Shown here: positions 30,375 through 40,331 of the stretch, in pieces
Numbering within the stretch: the stretch's first letter is position 1
How the letters are laid out: each line of letters opens with the position of its first letter
Assembly: GCA_017481745.1 (NCBI GenBank)
Contig: JAFUOV010000009.1
Coordinates: forward strand, 194,823-258,822
Length of the DNA stretch: 64,000 bases
Source of the DNA: Bacteroidaceae bacterium
GTDB taxonomy: Bacteria; Bacteroidota; Bacteroidia; Bacteroidales; Barnesiellaceae_A
Direction: 5' to 3'
Program-made: the position numbers and the translations under genes
The notes under the pieces: generated by a model
What the model saw: the letters and a program-made list of their open reading frames with translations, nothing else
Database searches by the model: none
What the model was told of the DNA's origin: nothing

Positions 30375-31280
30375 ATGGCAGCTATCGAAGTACATAACCT
30401 GTGCAAACGCTATGGCAAGGTAACGGCTCTCGACCATGTGTCTTTTGTGGTTGAGAAGGGTGAACTGTTTGGTCTGATAGGACCCGATGGTGCGGGAAAA
30501 ACCACGTTGTTCAGGTTGCTCGCCACGTTGCTCAATCCCGATGAAGGCAGTGCCACCGTTGAGGGTTGTGATATTGTGAAAGAGTATCGCTCTATACGCG
30601 AGATAGTAGGGTATATGCCCGGACGATTTTCTCTATACCAAGACCTGAGTGTCGAGGAAAATCTCAACTTTTTTGCAGCCTTGTTTGGGACAAAAGTCGA
30701 GGATGCGTATGAGCTGATAGAACCTATATACAAGCAGATAGAACCTTTCAAGAGCCGTCGAGCCGGTAAACTTTCGGGCGGTATGAAGCAGAAACTTGCA
30801 CTCTCTTGTGCACTCATTCATCGTCCCAAGGTGTTGTTTCTTGACGAACCCACGACCGGTGTCGATGCCGTTTCGCGTAGTGAGTTCTGGGATATGTTGT
30901 CCGACCTCAAGCAGCGAGGTATCTCTATATTGGTGTCTACACCCTATATGGATGAAGCCTCACGATGCGACCGCGTGGCTTTGTGTAACGAGGGTAAGAT
31001 ACTCACCATAGACACCCCCGATGCCATTGTACGTAGTTTCGACAGACCCTTGTATGCTGTCTCATGTAGCAATATGTTCGGTCTGCTGTGCAAGGCGCGT
31101 GCCGACCGTGGTGTTGTTGATTGTTATCCCTTTGGCAGTACACATCACGTCGTTGCCAATGACGAGTTTGCTGCGGGACAATTTGTCGATAATATGAAGG
31201 CACAAGGCTTGAGCGACGTTGTTGTAGAACCGGCGCAGCCCACTATCGAAGATGTATTTATAAATTTGATGAAACGATGA
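30375..31280 (+). CDS. ABC transporter ATP-binding protein (N-terminal half of a YbhF-like pair)
   Basis: A 301-residue ATPase with Walker A GPDGAGKTT, signature LSGGMKQKL, Walker B VLFLDEPTTGVD and the H-loop region replaced by STPYMDEA (the usual histidine is not visible there; relatives often read T-H). The last 70 residues are a C-terminal extension typical of ABC-2 exporter ATPases. GPDGAGKTT with Asp is characteristic of the first half of YbhF, where a single E. coli protein contains both ATPases. Here the two halves are separate genes overlapping by 4 bases. Confidence 0.88.
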   Translation: MAAIEVHNLCKRYGKVTALDHVSFVVEKGELFGLIGPDGAGKTTLFRLLATLLNPDEGSATVEGCDIVKEYRSIREIVGYMPGRFSLYQDLSVEENLNFFAALFGTKVEDAYELIEPIYKQIEPFKSRRAGKLSGGMKQKLALSCALIHRPKVLFLDEPTTGVDAVSRSEFWDMLSDLKQRGISILVSTPYMDEASRCDRVALCNEGKILTIDTPDAIVRSFDRPLYAVSCSNMFGLLCKARADRGVVDCYPFGSTHHVVANDEFAAGQFVDNMKAQGLSDVVVEPAQPTIEDVFINLMKR

Positions 31281-32017
31281 AAGAACCCATTATATCGGTG
31301 CGCAATCTGACGAAACGCTTTGGCAATTTCACAGCCGTAAATGCCATATCGTTTGATGTCGAGAAGGGCGAAATATTTGGCTTTCTTGGCGCAAATGGTG
31401 CAGGAAAAACAACTGCTATGCGTATGTTGTGCGGATTGAGTTTCCCTACATCGGGCAGTGGCAAGGTTGCTGGTTTTGATGTGATGCGTGAGGGCGAAAA
31501 GATAAAACGTCATATCGGTTATATGAGTCAGCGTTTTTCGCTGTATAACGACCTGACGGTGTGGGAGAATATGCAGTTTTATGCCGGTATCTATGGAATG
31601 TCGGCGCGTGATAGCGCTGCACGCTCTACCGAGTTGCTCCAGCGGCTCGACTTTCTTAACGAGAGAGATACTTTGGTAGGCTCGTTGCCGCTTGGTTGGA
31701 AGCAAAAGTTGTCTTTTGTCATAGCCACCATACATCGCCCGAGTATTGTTTTTCTTGACGAGCCCACCGGTGGTGTCGACCCTATAACCCGCCGACAATT
31801 TTGGGAGTTGATATACGAAGCCGCTGCCACAGGTACAACCATATTTGTAACTACCCACTATATGGATGAGGCAGAGTATTGCTCGCGAGTGTCGATTATG
31901 GTAGACGGCGAGGTGCGGGCGTTGGATACTCCTGCCCAACTGAAGAAACAATTTGCAGCCGAGAGTATGGATGAGGTATTCCGTACGTTGGCACGCGGAG
32001 CAAAGAGAGGAGAGTAG
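31277..32017 (+). CDS. ABC transporter ATP-binding protein (C-terminal half of a YbhF-like pair)
   Basis: A 246-residue ATPase with Walker A GANGAGKTT, Q-loop (GYMSQRFSLY), a signature-region sequence SLPLGWKQKL in place of LSGGQ, Walker B IVFLDEPTGGVD and H-loop VTTHYMDEAEYC. The non-canonical LPLGWKQ signature is the same kind of degeneration known in YbhF C-terminal halves, so an asymmetric ATPase dimer with its partner is likely. It overlaps the previous gene by 4 bases and is 3 bases from the first permease gene. Confidence 0.88.
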   Translation: MKEPIISVRNLTKRFGNFTAVNAISFDVEKGEIFGFLGANGAGKTTAMRMLCGLSFPTSGSGKVAGFDVMREGEKIKRHIGYMSQRFSLYNDLTVWENMQFYAGIYGMSARDSAARSTELLQRLDFLNERDTLVGSLPLGWKQKLSFVIATIHRPSIVFLDEPTGGVDPITRRQFWELIYEAAATGTTIFVTTHYMDEAEYCSRVSIMVDGEVRALDTPAQLKKQFAAESMDEVFRTLARGAKRGE

Positions 32018-32020
32018 GCT

Positions 32021-33118
32021 ATGAAGGAGCATAATTTCTTGTCGTTTGTAAAGAAAGAGACGTTGCACATCTTGCGCGACGTGCGTACCATGATGATTGT
32101 ATTGCTTATACCTGTGGTGCTGATGATACTGTTTGGCTTTGCTATATCGACCGAGGTGAACAACCTGAATGTTGCTGTCGTATCGCCCTGTCGTACCGAT
32201 GGTGTAAGGCAGTGTGTCGAGCGCCTTGCCAACAATCCCTATTTTACGTTTGTCGGTTATATTACCCAAGACGATATAGACCATATGTTGCGCAGTGCAA
32301 AAGCCGATGCAGTAGTGGTATTTGATAGCGACTATGAGCGATTGCTGGCGTTGCGAGCCGGTGGCGTAGAGACGAAGCCCGCTATGCAGTTTATATTTGA
32401 TGCCTCCAATACCAATGTTGCATCGGCAGGAGCTGTCTATCTGCAAAATGTGATGCTTGCCGATCATAGCAAACAGTCGCTCTTTGAGATGCATCTGCTG
32501 TATAACCCGCAGATGAAGTCGGCATACAACTTCGTACCCGGCATTATGGGACTTATTTTTATCCTTATCTGTGCCATGATGACCTCGGTGTCGATAGTGC
32601 GCGAAAAGGAGATGGGGACGATGGAGGTGCTGCTTGTATCGCCGGTGCGACCCATCAAGATAATCCTTGCCAAGATGATACCCTACTTTGTTATATCATG
32701 CATCAATCTCACTACCATCTTGCTCATAGCTCGATATGTCCTCGACGTGCCTATGTCGGGTGGGGTGGGCAGTATAGTGTTGCTATCGGTCATTTATCTG
32801 CTGCTTGCGCTTGCGCTGGGCTTGTTGGTGTCGGTTATCTCTTCATCGCAAGTCATGGCACTGCTTGTGTCGGCAATGGTCATGATGTTGCCCATGATGA
32901 TGCTGTCGGGCATGGTCTTTCCGCTTGAAAATCTGCCGGCTGTGCTCAAGCCGTTGCCCTATATTGTACCTGCACGATGGTATATAGAGGCTGTGCGCAA
33001 GTTGATGATTATGGGATTGCCGTTGACTGCCGTACTGAAAGAGATGGGTATCTTGTGCCTGATGATAGTAGTGTTGTTGGGCGTATCGCTCAAAAAATTT
33101 AATGACAAACTCGAATAG
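32021..33118 (+). CDS. ABC-2 type permease (YbhS-like)
   Basis: A 365-residue membrane subunit with one N-terminal helix (about 22-42), a periplasmic domain of about 130 residues, and five C-terminal helices (about 170-360). The ABC-2 signature VREKEMGTMEVLLVSPVRP is present before TM3. This is the YbhS/YhhJ plan. It pairs with the following gene product to form the transmembrane part of the exporter. Substrate unknown; relatives export drugs, cephalosporins or Na+/Li+. Confidence 0.88.
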   Translation: MKEHNFLSFVKKETLHILRDVRTMMIVLLIPVVLMILFGFAISTEVNNLNVAVVSPCRTDGVRQCVERLANNPYFTFVGYITQDDIDHMLRSAKADAVVVFDSDYERLLALRAGGVETKPAMQFIFDASNTNVASAGAVYLQNVMLADHSKQSLFEMHLLYNPQMKSAYNFVPGIMGLIFILICAMMTSVSIVREKEMGTMEVLLVSPVRPIKIILAKMIPYFVISCINLTTILLIARYVLDVPMSGGVGSIVLLSVIYLLLALALGLLVSVISSSQVMALLVSAMVMMLPMMMLSGMVFPLENLPAVLKPLPYIVPARWYIEAVRKLMIMGLPLTAVLKEMGILCLMIVVLLGVSLKKFNDKLE

Positions 33119-33120
33119 CC

Positions 33121-34224
33121 ATGCGACAACTTATCATATTACTGAAAAAAGAGTTTACGCAAATACGTCGTAACCCCTTCTTGCCCCGATTGATTATTGC
33201 ATTTCCTATCATGATAATGCTTGTGTTGCCATGGGTAACAACAATGGACGTGCGAAATGTGTCGGTAGCTATAGTCGATGAAGATCATTCGCAGCTATCG
33301 CAACGCATCACAAGTGATGTCTCGGCAGCAGAGTATTTTAAGTTGACCGACGGAGTCTATTCATATAGCGAAGCCTTGGCTCTTCTTGAAGATTGTCAAG
33401 TAGATGTGATATTGTCGATACCTCGAGGTTTTGAGCACGACCTGTCGAGCGCGCAACCTAAGAAGTTGGGTGTCGATGCCAATGCAGTGAATGCGACCAA
33501 AGGGTCGTTGGGAAGTCAATATCTGGTGCAGACTATCGCGTTGACACTCTCGAAACAACTTGCCGAGCAAGGTGTAGAGGCAGCATCGGATATAGTCGTG
33601 GTGCAAAATCGCTATAACGAAACACTCGATTATAGGCATCTGATGATACCGGCGCTCATGATTATGTTGCTGATACTTATATGCGGATTTCTGTCGGCAA
33701 TAAACATTGTGATTGAGAAAGAAAATGGAACGATAGAGCAAATAAATGTTTCGCCCATAGGTCGCTTTACCTTTACACTTGCCAAACTTATTCCTTACTG
33801 GATTATCGGTCTGTTTGTCATATCGGTAGCAATGTTGGTGGCATGGCTTGTTTACGGGCTTTCGCCCCAAGGCTCATTGGGCAATATCTATCTTGCTACA
33901 ATCCTCTTTATACTTGGTTTCTCGGGCTTTGGAGTGGCAATAGCCAACAAGTCGGACAACATACAGCAGACGATGTTTGTCATGTTCTTCTTTGTCATAA
34001 TCTTTATGTTGCTCAGTGGGTTGCTCACCCCCATATCGTCGATGCCCGATTGGGCACAAAAGTTCACCCTTATTTTGCCGCCCCGATACTTCATTGAGAT
34101 AATGCGCTCGGTGTATTTGAAGGGTACTACTTTTGTCGAGATGTGGCATAATTATGCAGCACTTACAGGCTTTGCCATTGTGTTTAATCTCTTGGCTGCT
34201 GTGTCATACCGCAAGCAGTCGTAG
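33121..34224 (+). CDS. ABC-2 type permease (YbhR-like)
   Basis: A 367-residue paralogue of the preceding permease with the same plan: N-terminal helix at about 22-42, a periplasmic domain, and five C-terminal helices. The signature reads IEKENGTIEQINVSPIGR. It begins 2 bases after the previous stop and is the last gene of the six-gene exporter operon. No clear hairpin terminator was found in the 200 bases that follow. Confidence 0.88.
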   Translation: MRQLIILLKKEFTQIRRNPFLPRLIIAFPIMIMLVLPWVTTMDVRNVSVAIVDEDHSQLSQRITSDVSAAEYFKLTDGVYSYSEALALLEDCQVDVILSIPRGFEHDLSSAQPKKLGVDANAVNATKGSLGSQYLVQTIALTLSKQLAEQGVEAASDIVVVQNRYNETLDYRHLMIPALMIMLLILICGFLSAINIVIEKENGTIEQINVSPIGRFTFTLAKLIPYWIIGLFVISVAMLVAWLVYGLSPQGSLGNIYLATILFILGFSGFGVAIANKSDNIQQTMFVMFFFVIIFMLLSGLLTPISSMPDWAQKFTLILPPRYFIEIMRSVYLKGTTFVEMWHNYAALTGFAIVFNLLAAVSYRKQS

Positions 34225-34432
34225 TCGACACGTCCAACTATGTTGTAAAATATTCTATTTTAGTTACTTCTTAATGTTCATAATGCTATCTGTACATAGC
34301 AAATAGAGTGTTTGTTATGTAAATAGCATTTTTGCACTTTTTTTGTCAGATGTGCAAGGCGGGATTGCGGAAAAATTTATGTAATTTCGCGCTCGGAAAA
34401 TTATTTATGAAAAATACATACTTTTTTACAAC

Positions 34433-35776
34433 ATGGCTAATGTAGTGAAACTTAAAAGTGGTTTGAGTCTATGCTTGGCAGGAGCTGCAGCCCCCAAGGT
34501 AGAGAAGACCGTCGTAAGCGACACTGTAGCTATCATTCCCGACAACTATCATGGAGTTGTGCCCAAAGTAGTGGTAAAACCCGGTGATATGGTGAAAGTA
34601 GGTACAGCGGTGATGTATGACAAAAATCATCCCGAGGTACAATTTGTTTCGCCTGTCAGTGGTGAGGTCGTTGCTGTGGAACGTGGCGAGCGTCGCAAAG
34701 TGATGAAAATCGTGATTAAAAGTGATGGTAAAGCCGAGGCAGTAGCTTTTGAAAAAGCAACATCGGCTACCGAAGTGAAAGAACTTCTATTGCAAGCCGG
34801 TATGTGGGCGTATATCAAACAACGTCCCTACGACATTATTGCCGACCCGGCAGTAGAACCTCGCAACATCTTTGTAACAGCATTTGACAATGCACCTTTG
34901 GCACCCGCTTATGCCTACGAGGTATTGAAAGGCGAGGAAGCAAAGGCTTTTGCCGAAGGTCTTGCAGCGTTGCAACTGCTCACACAAGGTAAGGTGTATG
35001 TAGGTGTAGAAGCCGGTAATGAGGTGAAAGTTCCTGCCGGAGTAGAGGTGGTTGCATTCAAAGGCAAGTTCCCTGCTTGTAATGCCGGTGTTCAAGCACA
35101 TCACATTGCTCCTGTAAACAAGGGCGAAACAATATGGACACTCAATGCACTCGATGTAGTGGTGATGGGTCGATTGTTGTTGACCGGTCGCGTAGATATG
35201 ATGCGTACCGTAGCCATTACAGGTAGCGAGATAGCAGCACCTGCTTATGTGCGTGCATTGCCCGGTACACCTATGACCGATTTGCTCAAAGACAATCTTA
35301 TCGAAGGCGATTATGCTCGTCGTGTCATCAGTGGTAACGTACTCACCGGTACCAATGTGTCGATAGAGGGTTATCTTGGTGCATATCACTCGCATGTAAC
35401 AGTAATACCCGAGGGTAACGATACACACGAATTTCTTGGTTGGGCAATGCCCGGATTTAAGGCTCTTACAACAAGCCGTACATTCTTCTCTCGCTGGATG
35501 CCTTGTCGCAACCGCAAGCCCGATGCACGCTTGCATGGTGGTGAGCGCGCTATTATCATGTCGGAAGAGTATGACCGCGTATTCCCGATGGATATATTGC
35601 CCGAATATCTTGTGAAGGCTGTTATTGCATTTGATATCGACCGCATGGAGCAACTTGGTATCTACGAGGTAGCACCCGAAGATTTCGCTGCTTGCGAGTT
35701 TGTCGATACATCAAAATTGCCCTTGCAGGAGATTATACGCAAAGGTCTTGATGCATTGCGCAAAGAGATGAACTAA
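34433..35776 (+). CDS. nqrA: Na+-translocating NADH:quinone reductase subunit A
   Basis: A 447-residue peripheral subunit that takes part in quinone binding. It begins MANVVKLKSGLSLCLAGAA, and the region GVVPKVVVKPGDMVKVGT is a barrel-sandwich/lipoyl-like motif similar to RnfC, typical of NqrA. Length and order match the family. It is first in a complete nqrABCDEF operon, where NQR couples NADH oxidation to sodium export and is the main respiratory entry complex in many Bacteroidales. The gap to nqrB is 32 bases. No convincing promoter with both boxes was found upstream. Confidence 0.95.
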   Translation: MANVVKLKSGLSLCLAGAAAPKVEKTVVSDTVAIIPDNYHGVVPKVVVKPGDMVKVGTAVMYDKNHPEVQFVSPVSGEVVAVERGERRKVMKIVIKSDGKAEAVAFEKATSATEVKELLLQAGMWAYIKQRPYDIIADPAVEPRNIFVTAFDNAPLAPAYAYEVLKGEEAKAFAEGLAALQLLTQGKVYVGVEAGNEVKVPAGVEVVAFKGKFPACNAGVQAHHIAPVNKGETIWTLNALDVVVMGRLLLTGRVDMMRTVAITGSEIAAPAYVRALPGTPMTDLLKDNLIEGDYARRVISGNVLTGTNVSIEGYLGAYHSHVTVIPEGNDTHEFLGWAMPGFKALTTSRTFFSRWMPCRNRKPDARLHGGERAIIMSEEYDRVFPMDILPEYLVKAVIAFDIDRMEQLGIYEVAPEDFAACEFVDTSKLPLQEIIRKGLDALRKEMN

Positions 35777-35808
35777 TCATTGTCATTAACATATAAAGAA
35801 GAAATATT

Positions 35809-37017
35809 GTGAAAGCATTAAGAAGATTTCTCGATAAAATAAAACCCAACTTCGAGCCGGGAGGAAAGTTTGCTCCCCTGCAATCGGTATTTGAGGGTTT
35901 CGAGTCGTTCTTGTTTGTGCCTGCTACGACATCTAAATCGGGTGTGCACATTCATGATAAAATCGACTCAAAGCGCACAATGACGGTGGTTATCATCGCA
36001 TTGTTGCCGGCATTGCTTTTTGGTATGTATAACGTCGGCTATCAACACTACTTGGCGATAGGCGAGTTGGCATCTACATCGTTCTGGATGGTATTCCTTT
36101 ATGGTTTCCTCGCTGTATTGCCTAAGATTGTGGTGGCTTACGTCGTAGGTCTTGGTATTGAGTTTATTGCAGCACAATTGCGTCACCACGAGATACAGGA
36201 GGGTTTCCTCGTATCGGGTATGCTCATTCCTATGATTGTGCCCATTGACACTCCGTTGTGGATGATTGCTGTTGCAACAGCTTTTGCCGTAATATTTGCC
36301 AAAGAGGTATTTGGTGGTACAGGTATGAACATATTCAACGTAGCGTTGGTAACACGAGCGTTCTTGTTCTTTGCCTATCCGTCGAAGATGAGTGGCGATA
36401 ACGTATTTGTGCGCACCGGCGATACATTTGGTATCGGTGGTGGTACTGTTGTCGATGGCTTCTCGGGCGCAACACCTCTTGGTCAAGTTGCTACTAATGT
36501 AGGCGATACTCTCACACTTAAGAGTATCGTAGGTGAAAATCTCACAACACTCGATTATTTTATTGGTCTTATCCCCGGTTCGATAGGTGAAACATCAACA
36601 TTGGCTATCTTGATAGGTGCAGTCATCTTGTTGTTGACCGGCATAGCAAGCTGGCGCATTATCTTGTCGGTATTTGCCGGTGGATTGCTCACAGCTTGGG
36701 TATGTACATTTGTCAACCCCGAGGTTTATGCAGCAGCATTGCTTTCGCCCATCGACCAAGTGTGCTTGGGTGGTTTTGCCTTTGCAGCTGTATTTATGGC
36801 TACCGATCCTGTAACCGCAGCTCGTACCAAAACCGGTAAGTATATCTATGGTTTCCTCATCGGAGCAATGGCGATTGTCATTCGTGTGTTCAACACAGGT
36901 TATCCCGAGGGAGCTATGCTTGCCGTATTGTTTATGAATGCGTTTGCTCCGCTCATCGACCACTATGTAGTTGAGGCAAATATCAAACGTCGTCTTAAAC
37001 GTGCTAAAAACGCTTAA
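35809..37017 (+). CDS. nqrB: Na+-NQR subunit B
   Basis: A 402-residue membrane subunit starting at GTG (35809), preceded by an AAGAAGAA purine stretch. It has about ten membrane segments and the covalent FMN attachment motif SGAT in VVDGFSGATPLGQ, where the Thr is flavinylated by ApbE. A second hallmark is the N-terminal GMYNVGYQ segment in the quinone/riboflavin region. NqrB also carries part of the sodium path. Intact by length and motifs. Confidence 0.96.
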   Translation: MKALRRFLDKIKPNFEPGGKFAPLQSVFEGFESFLFVPATTSKSGVHIHDKIDSKRTMTVVIIALLPALLFGMYNVGYQHYLAIGELASTSFWMVFLYGFLAVLPKIVVAYVVGLGIEFIAAQLRHHEIQEGFLVSGMLIPMIVPIDTPLWMIAVATAFAVIFAKEVFGGTGMNIFNVALVTRAFLFFAYPSKMSGDNVFVRTGDTFGIGGGTVVDGFSGATPLGQVATNVGDTLTLKSIVGENLTTLDYFIGLIPGSIGETSTLAILIGAVILLLTGIASWRIILSVFAGGLLTAWVCTFVNPEVYAAALLSPIDQVCLGGFAFAAVFMATDPVTAARTKTGKYIYGFLIGAMAIVIRVFNTGYPEGAMLAVLFMNAFAPLIDHYVVEANIKRRLKRAKNA

Positions 37018-37034
37018 TAACAAGGAGGTAGATT

Positions 37035-37739
37035 ATGAATAAACAAGGAAATACATATACGATACTCTACGCCTCTGTTATGGTGATTATCGTTGCAGCG
37101 CTGTTGGCTGTGGTTTCGGTATCGCTCAAACCTATGCAGCAGGCTAACATAGAGATTGACAAAAAGAAACAAATACTCAGTTCGGTAAATCTTGAGCCTA
37201 CTACTCAAAATGCAGTTGAGTTATATAATAAGTATATAATTGATAGCTACGTAGTGGATGCCCAAGGTGCTAAAGTAGAAGGTGCAGATGCCTTTACCGT
37301 TGATGTTGCTGCCGAAGTAAAGAAAGCCGAAGGTGAGCGTCAGCTGCCTGTCTTTGTGGCTCAACTCGACAATGGCGACATGAAATATATCCTGCCCTTG
37401 TATGGTGCCGGATTGTGGGGTCCCATATGGGGCTACATTGCTGTCGATGCCGATGGTAACACAATCTATGGTTCATACTTTGCTCACCAAGGTGAGACTC
37501 CGGGTTTGGGTGCCGAGATTGAAAATCCTACATTCCAACAACAATTTATAGGCAAACACCTCTTTGTAGATGGCGTAATGAAGCCTGTTGCTGTTATGAA
37601 AGTAGGTCAAAAGCCCTTGAATGGTGCCGAGTATGTCGATGCCGTTTCGGGTGGTACAATTACAAGTAAGGGTGTACAAGATATGATTGAAAACTCGTTG
37701 TTGCCCTATAACGTATTTTTAAAATCAATAGAAAAGTAA
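37035..37739 (+). CDS. nqrC: Na+-NQR subunit C
   Basis: A 234-residue protein with one N-terminal membrane anchor (about residues 10-32) and a periplasmic FMN-binding domain. The flavinylation site is the Thr in VSGGTITSKGV near the C-terminus; the motif reads SGGT-I-T rather than the common SGAT, an accepted variant in which the following Thr is the acceptor. GLWGPIWGYIAVD and GETPGLGAEI are typical NqrC segments. Confidence 0.95.
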   Translation: MNKQGNTYTILYASVMVIIVAALLAVVSVSLKPMQQANIEIDKKKQILSSVNLEPTTQNAVELYNKYIIDSYVVDAQGAKVEGADAFTVDVAAEVKKAEGERQLPVFVAQLDNGDMKYILPLYGAGLWGPIWGYIAVDADGNTIYGSYFAHQGETPGLGAEIENPTFQQQFIGKHLFVDGVMKPVAVMKVGQKPLNGAEYVDAVSGGTITSKGVQDMIENSLLPYNVFLKSIEK

Positions 37740-37752
37740 GGAGGCTTGAAGT

Positions 37753-38367
37753 ATGAAAAATAAAGAGATTTTATTAGGTCCCCTTTCCAAGAATAACCCT
37801 GTAATTGTACAGGTATTGGGTATCTGCTCGGCGTTGGCAGTAACGTCGAAACTTGAGCCTTCGGTTGTGATGGCTATCTCGGTAATAGCTGTTGTAGCAT
37901 TGGCAAACGTTGTGATATCGCTTTTGCGTAACACTATCCCCAATAGCATTCGTATCATTGTGCAGTTGGTTGTAGTAGCTGCGTTGGTTATTATTGTAGA
38001 CCAAGTGCTCAAGGCGTTTGCATACGATGTAAGCAAGCAACTATCTGTGTTTGTAGGTCTTATCATTACCAACTGTATTGTGATGGGTCGTTTGGAGGCA
38101 TTTGCCTTGAGCCACGGTCCTTGGGAGTCGTTCCTCGATGGTGTGGGTAATGGTGTAGGTTATGGTCTTATACTCGTTATCGTAGGATTCTTCCGCGAGT
38201 TGCTCGGTTCGGGTACCTTGTTTGGTTTCCAAGTGATACCTCAAGTGTTCTACGAAATGGGTTATATGAACAATGGTTTGATGATATTGCCTCCTATGGC
38301 TCTTATCGTAGTGGCATGTATCATCTGGGTACATCGTTCGCACAACAAAGATTTGCAAGAAAAGTAA
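37753..38367 (+). CDS. nqrD: Na+-NQR subunit D
   Basis: A 204-residue membrane subunit with six segments and inverted-repeat topology to NqrE. Conserved features are GICSALAVTSKLEPS (with the first of the cysteines that hold the intramembrane iron centre), LIITNCIVMGRLEAFAL with the second cysteine, and DGVGNGVGYG. It lies 13 bases after nqrC and 30 bases before nqrE. Confidence 0.95.
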   Translation: MKNKEILLGPLSKNNPVIVQVLGICSALAVTSKLEPSVVMAISVIAVVALANVVISLLRNTIPNSIRIIVQLVVVAALVIIVDQVLKAFAYDVSKQLSVFVGLIITNCIVMGRLEAFALSHGPWESFLDGVGNGVGYGLILVIVGFFRELLGSGTLFGFQVIPQVFYEMGYMNNGLMILPPMALIVVACIIWVHRSHNKDLQEK

Positions 38368-38397
38368 TTCATACCCTAATAATTAAGAATGTAGAAT

Positions 38398-39012
38398 ATG
38401 GAAAGTTTAAATCTATTTATAAAGTCAATCTTTATAGACAACATGATATTCGCATACTTCTTGGGTATGTGTTCGTATCTTGCAGTGTCTAAAACCGTAA
38501 AGACTTCGATGGGCTTGGGTATTGCTGTAACATTTGTGCTTACCCTTACAGTGCCTATCAACTATTTGCTCGAAAATTATATTCTCAAACCCGGTGCTTT
38601 GTCGTGGTTGGGCGAGAGTTTTGCCGAGGTTGACCTTTCGTTCCTCAGCCTTATCTTCTTTATAGCCGTTGTTGCTTCTATGGTGCAATTGGTAGAGATG
38701 GTAGTTGAGAAATATTCACCCTCGTTGTATGCCTCGTTGGGTATCTTCTTGCCCCTTATTGCTGTAAACTGTGCTATCCTTGGTGGTTCGCTCTTTATGC
38801 AACAACGCGCTTTTGACTCGGTAGGTACAGCTACAGTATTTGGTCTTGGCTCGGGTATCGGTTGGTTGCTTGCCATAGTAGGTATAGCTGCTATCCGCGA
38901 GAAGTTGGCTTACAGTAATGTGCCCGCACCGTTGAAGGGTATAGGTATCACCTTTATCATCACCGGTCTTATGGGTATCGCATTCATGAGTTTCTTGGGA
39001 ATTAAGTTGTAA
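38398..39012 (+). CDS. nqrE: Na+-NQR subunit E
   Basis: A 204-residue membrane subunit with six segments, paired with NqrD. The cysteines of the shared iron site are in [12 protein letters not shown] and [26 protein letters not shown] is a further family hallmark. The length equals that of the Vibrio subunit. All four cysteines of the NqrD/E site are thus present in the two proteins. Confidence 0.95.
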   Translation: MESLNLFIKSIFIDNMIFAYFLGMCSYLAVSKTVKTSMGLGIAVTFVLTLTVPINYLLENYILKPGALSWLGESFAEVDLSFLSLIFFIAVVASMVQLVEMVVEKYSPSLYASLGIFLPLIAVNCAILGGSLFMQQRAFDSVGTATVFGLGSGIGWLLAIVGIAAIREKLAYSNVPAPLKGIGITFIITGLMGIAFMSFLGIKL

Positions 39013-39036
39013 TATTTATCGTAAAGCAAACAGAAA

Positions 39037-40311
39037 ATGAATCTAACAAACGTATTATTATCAAGTATAGTAATCTTTCTCGTTATTATACTGCTTTTGG
39101 TAGTCATATTGTTGGTTGCCAAACGATACTTGGTTCCTTCGGGAAAAGTTAAAATTACAATCAACGATGATACCGTAGTTGAGGCAGAGACCGGCTCGAG
39201 CCTGCTCTCTACTCTTGCTGCACAGAAGGTATATTTGCCTTCGGCTTGTGGTGGTGGCGGTTCTTGTGCTCAATGTCGTTGTCAAGTAATAGAGGGTGGT
39301 GGCGAGATATTGCCTACCGAGACTGTTCACTTCTCACGCAAAGAGCAACAAAACAACTGGCGCTTGGGCTGTCAAGTTAAGGTGAAAGGCGACCTTTCTA
39401 TCAAAGTACCCGAGTCGGTACTTGGTGTGAAAGAGTGGGAGTGCGAGGTTATATCGAACAAGAACGTAGCTACTTTCATCAAAGAGTTTATCGTAAAATT
39501 GCCCGAGGGCGAGCACATGGACTTTATCCCCGGCTCGTATGCACAGATTAAAATCCCTGCTTATGAGATGGACTATGACAAGGATATAGACAAGTCGCTC
39601 ATCGGCGATGAATACTTGCCTGCATGGAAGAACTTCGGTCTTTTCGACCTCAAGTGTAAGAATACCGAGCCTACCGTACGTGCATACTCTATGGCTAACT
39701 ATCCTGCCGAGGGCGACCGCATTATGCTCACAGTGCGTATTGCTACACCTCCTATGAAACCGAAACCTCAAACCGGTTTCCAAGATGTTATGCCCGGTAT
39801 TGCATCGTCGTACATCTTTACCCTCAAGCCCGGCGACAAGGTGCTCATGAGTGGACCTTATGGCGATTTCCACCCCATTTTCAACTCGAAGAAAGAGATG
39901 ATGTGGGTAGGTGGTGGTGCCGGTATGGCTCCGTTGCGTGCACAGATTATGCACCTTACTAAGACATTGCACACTACCGATCGCAAGATGTCGTACTTCT
40001 ACGGTGCGCGTGCGCTTAACGAGGTGTTCTATTTGGAGGACTTCTTGCAACTCGAGAAAGACTTCCCCAACTTCTCGTTCCACTTGGCGCTCGACCGTCC
40101 CGATCCTGCAGCCGATGCTGCCGGTGTGAAATATACTCCGGGATTTGTTCACCAAGTTATCTATGAAACATATCTCAAAGACCACGAGGCTCCCGAAGAT
40201 ATCGAATACTACATGTGCGGTCCCGGTCCTATGTCGAAAGCTGTTGTTTCTATGCTCGACAGCCTCGGTGTTGAACCCGAAAGCATCATGTACGACAACT
40301 TTGGTGGTTGA
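39037..40311 (+). CDS. nqrF: Na+-NQR subunit F, NADH dehydrogenase subunit
   Basis: A 424-residue electron-input subunit: N-terminal membrane helix (about 5-28); a plant-type 2Fe-2S domain with ligands Cys71, Cys77, Cys80 and Cys112 (SACGGGGSCAQCRC and RLGCQV); the FAD site RAYSMANYP; the NADH site VGGGAGMAPLRAQI; and the terminal DNFGG. All cofactor motifs are intact. It ends the operon and is followed at once by a strong hairpin terminator. Confidence 0.97.
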   Translation: MNLTNVLLSSIVIFLVIILLLVVILLVAKRYLVPSGKVKITINDDTVVEAETGSSLLSTLAAQKVYLPSACGGGGSCAQCRCQVIEGGGEILPTETVHFSRKEQQNNWRLGCQVKVKGDLSIKVPESVLGVKEWECEVISNKNVATFIKEFIVKLPEGEHMDFIPGSYAQIKIPAYEMDYDKDIDKSLIGDEYLPAWKNFGLFDLKCKNTEPTVRAYSMANYPAEGDRIMLTVRIATPPMKPKPQTGFQDVMPGIASSYIFTLKPGDKVLMSGPYGDFHPIFNSKKEMMWVGGGAGMAPLRAQIMHLTKTLHTTDRKMSYFYGARALNEVFYLEDFLQLEKDFPNFSFHLALDRPDPAADAAGVKYTPGFVHQVIYETYLKDHEAPEDIEYYMCGPGPMSKAVVSMLDSLGVEPESIMYDNFGG

Positions 40312-40331
40312 TAGTCTTACTGATATACCAC

